Assembly (NCBI RefSeq): GCF_014203395.1
Contig: NZ_JACHIW010000002.1
Span: 1-64,000, forward strand
Reading direction: 5' to 3'
Length of the DNA: 64,000 bases
Origin: Saccharopolyspora phatthalungensis
Lineage (GTDB): Bacteria; Actinomycetota; Actinomycetes; Mycobacteriales; Pseudonocardiaceae
Position numbers and translations under genes: made by a program. The notes below the pieces were generated by a model. The model worked only from the letters and a program-made list of their open reading frames with translations. It was not told the origin of the DNA and did no database searches. The stretch's first letter is position 1. The number at the start of each line of letters is the position of its first letter. Shown in pieces: positions 9,159 to 16,637 of this stretch.

Positions 9159-9476
9159 ATGACCACCACCGGACGACGGCCGAACCTCGACGTCGACCTG
9201 CTGGACACCAGGAACTGCAACGTCCGCCTGGCGTGCGAATGCTGCCAGAGCCGCAGCGAACTCGCGGCGTCCGCCTGCCACACACCGCTGGGGGTGCTGT
9301 GCGTGACGCTCTGCGGCACGTGCAGCAGAGCGGGGAAACGTCCGCACTGGTCGGGCCCGCGCGGCGCGGATCGGATCGGCGAGCACTGCCTGCACCTGGG
9401 CATCGACCGGGCCACCATGTCCGCGTTGCTCGCCCAGCAGCAGGACCTGGACGTGCCGGAGGTGTGGTTCTACTGA
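9159..9476 (+). CDS. Small Cys-rich protein of unknown function
   Basis: A 105-residue protein with seven cysteines in the middle: ACECCQSRSE, then SACHTPLGVLCVTLCGTC. The pattern suggests a metal-binding knuckle, but I cannot name a family. The C-terminal half (HCLHLGIDRATMSALLAQQ) looks like a short helical domain. The ATG at 9159 is preceded by GGGGGATTGG. The gene converges with the archease gene with only 5 nt between the stops. Codon use matches the neighbours, so I think it is real. Confidence 0.6.
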   Translation: MTTTGRRPNLDVDLLDTRNCNVRLACECCQSRSELAASACHTPLGVLCVTLCGTCSRAGKRPHWSGPRGADRIGEHCLHLGIDRATMSALLAQQQDLDVPEVWFY

Positions 9477-9481
9477 CCGGC

Positions 9482-9892
9482 TCACACGTCGATCGTCGCG
9501 GCGCAGCGCCAGCCCCGCTCGTCCTCGCCGATCTGAAGTTCATGCAACGCAACGGCTTTGGGCGTGGCTCCGGTGAGTTCGGCGTGCGCTACCGCAACGC
9601 TGGCGAGATCCAGCGCGATGCCGCCGGTGGACCGGGGCCGGACGCCGATGGCCAGCGGTACCGAGCCCTCCGCGTCGAGCCGGTAGATGATCTCGTCGAG
9701 CACGGCAAGCAGGAGCTGTTCATCGGTGCCGTCGAACTCGACGGTTCGAATGCTTGCGGGCTCGGCGGCGTCGGCTTGGGCGAACGAGGCGACCAGCGCG
9801 CGGGCCGCTTCCGCCAGGCATTCCGCCCGCGTCGAACCCCACGCCTCGAACCGGATGTCGGCGGTGTGCGGCAGGAAGCGGAACCCGCTCAC
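9482..9892 (-). CDS. Archease, RtcB activator
   Basis: A 136-residue protein beginning [19 protein letters not shown]. The HTADIRF block carries the conserved metal-binding Asp of archease, and the C-terminus ends in ATIDV, as the family usually does. Archease speeds guanylylation and turnover of the RNA ligase RtcB. Here the gene directly follows rtcB and its GTG overlaps the rtcB stop in a GTGA (9889-9892), which sets the start and implies coupled translation. It acts in the cytoplasm in the 3'-phosphate RNA ligation step. Confidence 0.92.
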   Translation of the reverse strand: MSGFRFLPHTADIRFEAWGSTRAECLAEAARALVASFAQADAAEPASIRTVEFDGTDEQLLLAVLDEIIYRLDAEGSVPLAIGVRPRSTGGIALDLASVAVAHAELTGATPKAVALHELQIGEDERGWRCAATIDV

Positions 9893-11370
9893 CCCTTCAC
9901 CACGCCCAACGGCACGAGCCGCGCGATCCGCCGGCAAAGCCCGGCTCCTTCGGCGACGGCGACGACCGCGTCGACATCCTTGTAGGCGGTCGGTGCTTCT
10001 TCGGCCAGACCGCGGGCGGAGCTGCCGCGAACGACGATGCCGTCGTGTTCCAGATCCCGGCGCAGCCGGCGGGCGTCGATCGTGCGGACCGCCTGGTGAC
10101 GGCTCTGCGTGCGGCCGGCGCCGTGGCACGTCGAGAAGAACGCATCGCCGCTGGGCACACCGGTGAGCACGTAGGACGCCGTGCCCATCGAACCCGGGAT
10201 GAGCACCGGCTGTCCGGCTTCCCGCAGGCCCGGAGGCAGTTCCGGATGTCCGGGCGGCAGGGCCCGCGTGGCGCCCTTGCGGTGCACGCACAAGCTCAGC
10301 CGCCGGCCGGCCACATCGTGGGTCTCGATCTTGGCGAGGTTGTGCGAGATGTCGTAAACCAGGTCCAGCCCGCGGCCGGTCACCTTCCGCAGCACCTCGC
10401 CGGCGGCAACACCGAGGACCTGGCGATTCGCGCGGGCATAGTTCGCCGCCGCGGCCATCGCGCCGAGATAGGCGCGGCCTTCCGGCGAATCGACCGGCGT
10501 GCAGGCCAGCTGCCGGTCGGGGACGGTCAGGCCGTGGTCGGCCATGCTCTCGTCCATGGCCCGCACATGGTCGGTGCAGATCTGGTGGCCCAGGCCGCGC
10601 GATCCGCAGTGGATCATCACGCACAGCTGGTCGAAGCTGAGCCCGAAGACCTTCGCGACGGCTTGGTCGTAGATCTCGGCGACGGCCTGCACCTCCAGGA
10701 AGTGGTTGCCGGACCCGAGGCTGCCGACCTGCCCGAGCCCGCGGTCCCTGGCCCGGGCGCTGACCTGGCCCGGCTCCGCATCGGCCAGCGCCCCGCCGTC
10801 TTCGCAGCGCTCCAGGTCACGCGGCGTGCCACGGCCGCGGGCGACGGCGTAGCGGGAGCCCTCTTCCAGCACCCGGTCGAGCCCTTCCCGGTGCAACTCC
10901 CACACCCCGCCCCGGCCAGCGCCGCGCGGGGTCGCACGGCTGAGGCCGTCCATGATCTGCTCGGCGGCGCGGCGGAAATCCGACCGATCCAGCTCGGCGG
11001 CCAGCAGCCGCACCCCACAGGAGATGTCGAACCCGACGCCTCCGGGCGAGACCACTCCGCCGCCCCGGATGTCGGTCGCCGCGACGCCCCCGATGGGGAA
11101 GCCGTAGCCCCAGTGCATGTCCGGCATCGCATAGGACGCGCCGACGATGCCCGGCAGCGCGGCGACGTTGATCACCTGCTCCAGCGCGCCATCACCCTTC
11201 GGCGGCAGCAGTCGTCGCGATGCGAACACCACCCCCGGCACGCGCATCGAGCCGTGCTGATCGATCCGGAACCGGTAAGGCGTTTCTTCGACGAGCTCCA
11301 CCCGGACCTCCCCGCGAACCTTCACCCCCGCAATACCCACCGGCGGCCCGCCCGACACCGCGTCGTCCAC
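9889..11370 (-). CDS. rtcB: RNA-splicing ligase RtcB
   Basis: A 493-residue RtcB ligase. Visible signatures are [13 protein letters not shown], then [11 protein letters not shown] with the Mn-binding Cys, [21 protein letters not shown], and STCHGAGR, whose His is the one guanylylated during catalysis. It joins RNA 2',3'-cyclic phosphate or 3'-phosphate ends to 5'-OH ends using GTP and manganese. Length agrees with bacterial RtcB. The start at 11370 (GTG) is uncertain by a few codons. Archease follows in the same operon. No rtcA or rtcR-like regulator is adjacent, so this is the two-gene form. A 969-residue open frame on the opposite strand is a shadow. Confidence 0.95.
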   Translation of the reverse strand: MDDAVSGGPPVGIAGVKVRGEVRVELVEETPYRFRIDQHGSMRVPGVVFASRRLLPPKGDGALEQVINVAALPGIVGASYAMPDMHWGYGFPIGGVAATDIRGGGVVSPGGVGFDISCGVRLLAAELDRSDFRRAAEQIMDGLSRATPRGAGRGGVWELHREGLDRVLEEGSRYAVARGRGTPRDLERCEDGGALADAEPGQVSARARDRGLGQVGSLGSGNHFLEVQAVAEIYDQAVAKVFGLSFDQLCVMIHCGSRGLGHQICTDHVRAMDESMADHGLTVPDRQLACTPVDSPEGRAYLGAMAAAANYARANRQVLGVAAGEVLRKVTGRGLDLVYDISHNLAKIETHDVAGRRLSLCVHRKGATRALPPGHPELPPGLREAGQPVLIPGSMGTASYVLTGVPSGDAFFSTCHGAGRTQSRHQAVRTIDARRLRRDLEHDGIVVRGSSARGLAEEAPTAYKDVDAVVAVAEGAGLCRRIARLVPLGVVKG

Positions 11371-11409
11371 GGTGATCCCACCGACCTCACGGTGACGAGC
11401 TTGGTGACG

Positions 11410-12624
11410 TCACGGTTCGAGGTAGATGAAGCCGCCGCCCGCGTCGAGGGTGCGCCGCCGCAGGACCTCGTTACCGTCGAGCATCCGCTGGAGCACTGCG
11501 GCGTCGTCAGCGGGAGCGGTGCGCAGGAGCGCGAAGAGGAAGGAGACCGGCCCGTCGGGCAGTCTGCGTTGCGGCGTGTGGATCGCGTTGTTGTGGAAGG
11601 GGTAGAGCAGCACGAGGCCGCCATCGGCGATGCCGAGGTCGGCCGGGTCGAGGTCGCGCATCGTCTCCTCGATCACCTCGTCTGCCGCCGCGCCGGGCAA
11701 GATCGCGTTCAGCCACGGGTGCGGCTGGTCCCACGCTCCGGTCTCGCGGAGCAATGCCTCGTGCGGGGCCATCCCGTTGAGGAACTCGAAGTACTCCTGG
11801 TCCAGGCATTCCTCGGCGCGGTACCGGAGGTCGTGCTCGGCGAAAACGGGCGGCGTCCACGTGTAGTAGGCGGCGACGTCGAGCAGGAATTCCCACCCGG
11901 AGCCGTCTTCGCGTGGTTTCGCCAGACCTTCCAAATGGTCGAACTGGCGCGCGGCGATCAGCCGCCGTTGATCGGCGAGGAAGTCCGGAAGGTTGTCGTA
12001 GTGCAGCAACCGGCGGCTGACACGCGTGGGAGCCGAGACCAGCCGCAGCGTGGCGCGCAGGATGATGCCGTGCCGACCGTGTCCGGCGCGAACCGCGTCG
12101 AACAGCGCCTGGTCCTCGGCCGCCGAGCAGGTTCGCACCACGCCGTCCGGGGTGCGGACTTCGAGTTGGAGCACGTTGTCGGTCTGCAAGCCGTGCCGGT
12201 GGGTCGCGCCGCCGATGCCGCCTACCGAAAGAGTCCCGCCGACGGAGAGTTCGAGGTAATCGGTCAGCACCGGCGGGGTGCGGCCCAGCGCGAGAGCGGC
12301 TCGCAGCACGTCGCTCCAGCAGGCGCCCGCCTCGACGGTGATTCGCTCCCGGTCGATGTCGTGCACCGCGCTTACACCGCTGGTGTCGATCACGATCCCA
12401 TCCGCGACCTGGGAGCCACCGGCCGCAGAATGCCCCTGCCCGCGCACCACATACGGCAACTGCCGGGATTCGGCGTGCTCGACCGCCGCGACGAGCTCGT
12501 GGACTGTGGAGGGTCGTGCCACCGCGAGCGGGCGCAGGTGCACGAGGTGACCCCAGTCGTCGGCCGCGGACTCGCGGGAAGCCTCGTCGGTGTGCAGGTG
12601 CGGGGCGGGCTCGGCGGTAAGCAT
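11410..12624 (-). CDS. FAD-linked oxidase, cytokinin-dehydrogenase-like
   Basis: A 404-residue vanillyl-alcohol-oxidase-fold flavoprotein. The N-terminal FAD domain contains RGQGHSAAGGSQ, in which the His of GHS is the site of covalent FAD attachment in cytokinin dehydrogenases. TVEAGACWSDVLRAAL and SVGGTLSVGGIGG follow as the usual FAD-binding blocks. The C-terminal substrate domain includes YPFHNNAIH, similar to the cytokinin-oxidase cap. The likely reaction is oxidation of a small amine or alcohol with O2. The start is ATG 12624. It lies 39 nt upstream of rtcB on the same strand, but a functional link is not evident. Confidence 0.8.
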   Translation of the reverse strand: MLTAEPAPHLHTDEASRESAADDWGHLVHLRPLAVARPSTVHELVAAVEHAESRQLPYVVRGQGHSAAGGSQVADGIVIDTSGVSAVHDIDRERITVEAGACWSDVLRAALALGRTPPVLTDYLELSVGGTLSVGGIGGATHRHGLQTDNVLQLEVRTPDGVVRTCSAAEDQALFDAVRAGHGRHGIILRATLRLVSAPTRVSRRLLHYDNLPDFLADQRRLIAARQFDHLEGLAKPREDGSGWEFLLDVAAYYTWTPPVFAEHDLRYRAEECLDQEYFEFLNGMAPHEALLRETGAWDQPHPWLNAILPGAAADEVIEETMRDLDPADLGIADGGLVLLYPFHNNAIHTPQRRLPDGPVSFLFALLRTAPADDAAVLQRMLDGNEVLRRRTLDAGGGFIYLEP

Positions 12625-12858
12625 CGGTGTCCTCACTCGTCGGTCCCAGCGCGCTGCTGGTGACCCGATCATGCCCAAGATCACCAGATCGGTCGAATCC
12701 GAATTCGTGAGAAGTCATCACAATGGCACCGGTGGACCGGCGTGAACGGCATCCTACGACATTCGTTCCCAGCTTGTTCCCAGGTCGTTCACGCGGGCCT
12801 CCCGCACGGCCGAACTAGCTTGGTGGCAGATCCGGGAAATTCCGTTGGAGTGGGGTAG

Positions 12859-13347
12859 ATGAACGGTCTGGCCGTGCAGGAGTCGAAGGCAGTCGTCCCC
12901 GTTCCGCACGGTCCCGCTCGCACGGCCGGGCGGGACAACGTCGTCGGCCAGGCCGTGCTTTTCACGGTCATCGGTGTGCTCGCCACCGCGGCGAACGCCG
13001 TGCTTTACGTCTTGCTGCGCGAGGTCTTCCCGACCGGTCCGTCGAACCTCATCTCGCTGCTGATCACGACGGTCGCCAGCAGCATGGCGCACCGGCACTT
13101 CGCGTTCGCCGACCGCCACGAACACCCGATCCGGATGCACCTGCAGACCCTCGCGGTGTTCCTCTTCTACTGCGTCTCGAACAACATCGCGCTGGGCCTG
13201 CTGGCGCTGGTCGTCGAAAACCCCTCCAGCGTCGCGGAAGCGGTCGCAGTGGCCGCGATGAGCATCTTCGGCGGCATCACCCGCTTCGTCGTCCTGCGCA
13301 TCTGGGTCTTCAGCCGCTCTGCGGCTCACCGGACTAACTGGAAGTAG
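12859..13347 (+). CDS. GtrA-family membrane protein
   Basis: A 162-residue protein with four predicted helices from about residue 32 to 155 (AVLFTVIGVLATAANAVLY, ISLLITTVASSMAHRHFAF, then two more). FAFADR after helix 2 and FVVLRIWVF at the C-terminus are typical of GtrA/DPMS-like proteins. These are thought to help move or anchor polyprenyl-phosphate sugars for surface glycan modification. It starts at ATG 12859 after a GGAGTGGGG ribosome site. It stands alone here. Its last 14 nt overlap the convergent small gene at 13334-13591. Confidence 0.82.
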   Translation: MNGLAVQESKAVVPVPHGPARTAGRDNVVGQAVLFTVIGVLATAANAVLYVLLREVFPTGPSNLISLLITTVASSMAHRHFAFADRHEHPIRMHLQTLAVFLFYCVSNNIALGLLALVVENPSSVAEAVAVAAMSIFGGITRFVVLRIWVFSRSAAHRTNWK

Positions 13348-13591
13348 CGCGAGGCGTCGTCTCTTCGTCGCGAGTGCCTTTCCGTTCACGCACGAGTCGA
13401 GCCCGAGATTCCTCCAGGCGTTTGTTCTCCAGTTCCACCGCAGTGGTCAGCAAACACGCCGGGCAGCCGATGCGGGGCTGGGCGGGCTCACCTTCGACGA
13501 GTTGTCGGCACATCGTGAGCTGCGGGCTCGTGCTTGGCCGGATGATGTGGGAGGTGCCGTGTTCGTCGGTCCATCGGTCGTCGCCGAGCAT
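13334..13591 (-). CDS. Small hypothetical protein with a GCPAC motif
   Basis: An 85-residue protein, MLGDDRWTDEHGTSHIIRP onward, with a central RIGCPACLLTTAVELENKRL and a highly charged helical C-terminus. The CPAC pair could bind metal or form a disulfide. I cannot assign a family. The ATG sits one base after the stop of the 13593-13943 gene, so the two are almost surely co-translated. The 3' end overlaps the convergent GtrA gene. Confidence 0.6.
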   Translation of the reverse strand: MLGDDRWTDEHGTSHIIRPSTSPQLTMCRQLVEGEPAQPRIGCPACLLTTAVELENKRLEESRARLVRERKGTRDEETTPRATSS

Positions 13592-13592
13592 G

Positions 13593-13943
13593 TCAACCTC
13601 GTTTCTTCTTCTCGAACTGGGCGCAGTGGTCGCGGGCCCATTGCTTCGCGCGGTCGGTGAGCGTGGTGGGGTCCCAGGTGGTGTCGATCTCGACGGTCCA
13701 GGGCAGCGGATATTCGTCGGAGCAGTCGATATCGCCGTGGTATATCCGGACGGTGCTTTCGCCCGCGTACCAGCGAAAGACGAAGTACGAGTACATGTAC
13801 ACCAGGTACGCGCCGCGCCGGTCTCTCCGCACCAGGGGACCTTTGTGCACGGCGGGGATCCGGTAGAAGGTGATCGACTTGTTCCCCTGGAAGGTCACCG
13901 TCTCCGGCACGGCGACGGCGGAAATGTCGTCCCACTCCAACAC
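13593..13943 (-). CDS. Hypothetical protein of a small accessory operon
   Basis: About 116 residues if translation starts at GTG 13943. A TTG at 13991 would add 16. It contains aromatic-rich beta-like stretches (RGAYLVYMYSYFVFRWYAG) and CSDEYPLPWTVEIDTTWDP, and ends in a basic tail EKKKRG. No family is recognised. The GTG lies 2 nt after the stop of a 29-codon leader ORF (13946-14035), and the next gene begins one base after its own stop. Part of it (CSDEY...WTVEID) and its leader recur as a truncated copy at 14628-14715. Confidence 0.55.
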   Translation of the reverse strand: MLEWDDISAVAVPETVTFQGNKSITFYRIPAVHKGPLVRRDRRGAYLVYMYSYFVFRWYAGESTVRIYHGDIDCSDEYPLPWTVEIDTTWDPTTLTDRAKQWARDHCAQFEKKKRG

Positions 13944-13945
13944 GA

Positions 13946-14035
13946 TCAGTCCCCAATCGTGATCGACCCGGTCCAGTCGCCTTTCGCGCAACCTTCACCC
14001 CGGCAATCCCCACAGGTATGCATCGTCGTCGACAT
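13946..14035 (-). CDS. Short Cys-containing leader ORF
   Basis: A 29-residue reading frame from ATG 14035, MSTTMHTCGDCRGEGCAKGD and on to TGA 13948-13946. It has a CxxC and a further Cys. The DNA around its ATG (14017-14050) is conserved in the duplicate at 14681-14714, which argues that this start matters. It could be a translated leader coupled to the downstream gene, or the 5' exon-like part of one gene broken by a frameshift. Too short to assign. Confidence 0.35.
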   Translation of the reverse strand: MSTTMHTCGDCRGEGCAKGDWTGSITIGD

Positions 14036-14151
14036 GCGAATTCCTTTCAGTATTGCTAGTGATTCCGTACTCCCCGGTGAATCCATGAGATCGTGTTCGG
14101 GCAACGCAGCGGGAGATGACAATCGATGACATCGCCGGAGGAGGAGCGACA

Positions 14152-14610
14152 GTGCCGCGCAGTGTGACGATCACCGGAACTCGATCGACTGAGCACATGA
14201 CAACTGAGCAGTTCGCCGAGCTGTTCCGCTGCTATCTGGCTCCGTTCAGTTCGCCGAACGCACACGTTTACCTCGGTGGCGCGATCGGCATCGACACCGA
14301 AGCCCTCGTGTGGCTGGCGGAGCACACCCGTGTAGCGCTGACCGTGGCCGTTCCCTGCGTTCTGGCGGACCAACCTGAGGACGCGGTAAATGCGGTCAGA
14401 CACTGGCAGGAGCGGAAGCGAGTCAAGGGAATTGTGGAGCTTGGGGCTCCGAGCCTGGGGACCGTGGCCTACCACGCCCGGAACCGTTGGATGGTCGATC
14501 GAAGCGACTTCGTCATCGGATTTCCGCGCGGCGATGTTCCCAGCGGTACCTGGTACACGATCAACTATGCGGCCGAAAAAGGGAAACCTCGGCTTGTCGT
14601 ACCGATTTGA
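14152..14610 (+). CDS. SLOG/LOG-like nucleotide-sensing domain protein
   Basis: A 152-residue single-domain protein with a Rossmann-like SLOG pattern: VYLGGAIGIDTEAL (compare GGARGID in DprA), then NRWMVDRSDFVIGFPRGD near residues 112-129, and a C-terminal GTWYTINYAAEKGKPRLVV. SLOG proteins bind or process nucleotide-derived ligands and are common in conflict-type loci, but this one is a standalone copy. I take the GTG at 14152 because GGAGGAGGAG lies just before it. It sits between a minus-strand gene and its truncated duplicate, suggesting insertion or local rearrangement. Confidence 0.65.
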   Translation: MPRSVTITGTRSTEHMTTEQFAELFRCYLAPFSSPNAHVYLGGAIGIDTEALVWLAEHTRVALTVAVPCVLADQPEDAVNAVRHWQERKRVKGIVELGAPSLGTVAYHARNRWMVDRSDFVIGFPRGDVPSGTWYTINYAAEKGKPRLVVPI

Positions 14611-14627
14611 TGCGGTGTGGGTGGCGA

Positions 14628-14715
14628 TGTCGATCTCGACGGTCCACGGAAACAGGTACTCGTCGGAGCAGTTGACGTCGTATGCGTCGTCGTCGACATG
14701 AGAATCCCTTTCTCG
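14628..14715 (-). pseudogene. Truncated duplicate of the 13593-14035 gene region
   Basis: Two pieces of the nearby gene recur here next to each other. 14681-14714 matches the leader/start region 14017-14050. 14629 onward matches 13683 onward, and one frame encodes DVNCSDEYLFPWTVEID against DIDCSDEYPLPWTVEID in the intact gene. About 280 nt between them are missing. This is an internally deleted copy and not a working gene. Confidence 0.6.
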
Positions 14716-14832
14716 ATTTTTTGGCCGATCTTTTGGTGGTGGGATTGCATGTCCCGAGTTCGGCTGCGTCGATACACAGGAGCTTGGGCCCGGCGCGCGC
14801 CCGATGCTAGAGGAGGGGCGGCATTGCCTGGC

Positions 14833-15117
14833 TCAAGCGCTGTGCTCACCCAGCCTTTTGACTGGTGCCCGGCGACAGCGAATCCAGACAGTTTTTTCCC
14901 AGCACTGGCGGCAAGTGCTGAATCGGGCGTGCTGCGGCGCGTTAACCTCTTGCATGAGGGTCGCGTTGCAGAACGTTTCGATCGGCCCCGGATCGCCGGG
15001 CTTGCCGGTGTACGCATGTCGGTTCTGTTCGCTGCTGAACCACCAGATTGCAGTGTCGGGCGGATACAACGCCAACAATGCGGCCACGGATCCAGGAGGG
15101 CCTTCTTCTGCGGTCAT
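14833..15117 (-). CDS. Putative small zinc-finger protein
   Basis: A 94-residue protein with ETFCNATLMQEVNAP followed by FSTCRQCWEK. The single Cys plus CxxC arrangement resembles the small 'zinc finger' proteins found beside XRE/DUF397 genes in Pseudonocardiales. The aromatic N-terminal part (DTAIWWFSSEQNRHAYTG) fits those proteins too. It is transcribed away from the XRE regulator at 15339, with about 220 nt of shared upstream DNA. The start is ATG 15117. The role is unknown. A link to the regulator is inferred from position. Confidence 0.55.
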   Translation of the reverse strand: MTAEEGPPGSVAALLALYPPDTAIWWFSSEQNRHAYTGKPGDPGPIETFCNATLMQEVNAPQHARFSTCRQCWEKTVWIRCRRAPVKRLGEHSA

Positions 15118-15219
15118 CGTGTGATCACCTGTCTTGTCGGCAGGCACAGCACAAGCGGTTATTGATGCGGGGTCAACCAGCGCCGTGCCTGAAGGTTGCG
15201 ATCTCCAGATAAGTAAACC

Positions 15220-15238
15220 GTACTAGTACGTAGTACTT
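15220..15238. promoter_or_regulatory. Palindromic candidate operator upstream of XRE regulator
   Basis: GTACTAGTAC is a perfect 10-bp palindrome at 15220-15229, immediately followed by GTAGTAC. It lies in the divergent region between the zinc-finger gene and the XRE regulator, about 100 nt before the latter. It may be an autoregulatory site, but nothing in the sequence proves binding. Confidence 0.35.
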
Positions 15239-15338
15239 TGACAAGTGTTTGGCAGGGTGACATCCAGGCTCGATCGGGTGGCGAAAGGCGTCTCATGTCC
15301 CTTAGGCAGGGCCGCGAACGTGCGAGAGGATCAACTCC

Positions 15339-16193
15339 ATGACGGCACCCATCTCTCGCGAGGTCTATCGCAAGTGGCTCGCGATGACGTTGCGGCAGCT
15401 GCGTCCAGAGAAGATCACTCTGCAGCAAGCTGCCGAAGAACTCGGTTGCAGCGAAGGCAAGATCCGCCACTTCGAGTCCGGCCGAAATCTGCCCATGCCG
15501 GACGACATAGCGAAGTTGATGGCGCTGTACGGCACCACAGAACAGACGAACGAACTTGTCAGTCTCGCTACACAGATACGCGAGGCGCCGTCCGGGCAGG
15601 ACCTCACGCGGTTGGCGGCGACACCTGACGGCTTCAGGACCTACCTGGGCTTGGAGCAAGGAGCTCGGGAGTTCACGGAGTGGTCGGTCCTCACTGTGCC
15701 GGGCCTGCTGCAAACTCGCGACTATGCGACTGCGGTGATGTCAGGGGCCCGGCACGTACGGGAAAGCGAAGTCGCTCGTCGTGTCGAACAACGAATGCGT
15801 CGTCAAGGACTCTTGCAGCGTTCCGACGACCCGCCGTTGGTGACAGCTCTGTTCGACGAAGGCGCTCTGCGCCGCGAGGTTGGCGGCGTCAGCACACTAC
15901 GTGAGCAGCTGCGCCACCTGGTGCAGGTCAGCGAGCGGCCAAATGTATCTCTGCGCGTGCTGCCTTTCAGCGTGGTTGTGCAGTCAGCACTCTACGGGCC
16001 GTTCATCCACATGGGTTTCGGTCTGCCCAATCACCCTGGATACATCTACCTCGAAGATCTCACCGGTGGCCGGATGATCGAGGACGCCGACGTGATCGAT
16101 GATTACCTCGCGGTGGTGGACGAACTGTCCGCCGCCGCGCTCGACGAGGAATCATCCCGAACGATGATCAGCGAGATTGGAGAAGCACTGTGA
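15339..16193 (+). CDS. XRE-family regulator with DUF5753 domain
   Basis: A 284-residue protein. Residues 12-70 form a helix-turn-helix domain (ITLQQAAEELGCSEGKIRHF). From about residue 95 it continues as DUF5753, with WSVLTVPGLLQTRDYATAVM and RVLPFSVVVQSALYGPFI. Actinomycetes carry many such WhiJ-like proteins, usually paired with a small DUF397 protein in a regulatory, toxin-antitoxin-like module affecting development or antibiotic production. The DUF397 gene follows with a 4-nt GTGA overlap. The start ATG at 15339 follows a GAGGAT ribosome site. Confidence 0.88.
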   Translation: MTAPISREVYRKWLAMTLRQLRPEKITLQQAAEELGCSEGKIRHFESGRNLPMPDDIAKLMALYGTTEQTNELVSLATQIREAPSGQDLTRLAATPDGFRTYLGLEQGAREFTEWSVLTVPGLLQTRDYATAVMSGARHVRESEVARRVEQRMRRQGLLQRSDDPPLVTALFDEGALRREVGGVSTLREQLRHLVQVSERPNVSLRVLPFSVVVQSALYGPFIHMGFGLPNHPGYIYLEDLTGGRMIEDADVIDDYLAVVDELSAAALDEESSRTMISEIGEAL

Positions 16194-16390
16194 CGACAGC
16201 GGGCTTAGCCGGTAGGTGGCGCAAGAGCAGTCGCAGCGCTCAGCAAGGAGCTTGTGTCGAGGTAGCGGTCACGTATGCGGCCGTAGGTATACGCGATTCG
16301 AAAGATCGTGATGGCGCGGTTTTCGTTGTAAGTCCAGCGCAGTGGAGTGCCTTTACCGCCCGGATCAAGGACGGGCACTTCAACCGGTAG
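16190..16390 (+). CDS. DUF397 protein, partner of the XRE regulator
   Basis: A 66-residue DUF397 protein with the usual opening WRKSSRSAQQGACVEVA, then GIRDSKDRDGAVFVVSPAQW and a short C-terminal tail. The GTG overlaps the stop of the XRE/DUF5753 gene. Partners of this type are thought to bind and control their WhiJ-like regulator. The gene is followed by a hairpin at 16399-16441. Confidence 0.88.
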   Translation: MTTAGLAGRWRKSSRSAQQGACVEVAVTYAAVGIRDSKDRDGAVFVVSPAQWSAFTARIKDGHFNR

Positions 16391-16398
16391 ACGTGGCT

Positions 16399-16441
16399 TC
16401 GTGAGTGCGTAGTGGGGTTGAGCCCGGCTATGCACTCACGA
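16399..16441 (+). terminator. Hairpin after the XRE/DUF397 pair
   Basis: TCGTGAGTGC and GCACTCACGA form a perfect 10-bp stem around a 23-nt loop, starting 9 nt after the DUF397 stop. There is no T-run, as is common in actinomycetes, so termination is inferred from position and stem strength. Confidence 0.5.
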
Positions 16442-16637
16442 GCGTTCGTGGTGGGCTGCGAGGGCCGAGGGAGGTCCAAGAGCACGGGAGACGTGTGGGT
16501 GGGGTTCCGGGGAAACTTGCTTGGCGTGCGGGTTCGGTTGCCCGGTGCGAGCATCATTGCGCCGGTTATCGGTCCCGCTGCGCGCCAAATTAAGCTCTTC
16601 GGGATTGGTGACTTCTGGAAAGTAGAGGTGGCGTCGC

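Noticed and set aside
9740..9760. GGTTCGAATGC considered as a tRNA T-loop
   Set aside because: It lies inside the archease coding sequence and no cloverleaf can be drawn around it.
9754..12663. 969-residue open frame opposite rtcB and the FAD oxidase
   Set aside because: The opposite strand shows complete RtcB and FAD-oxidase motifs. This frame is an antisense shadow of high-GC codons.
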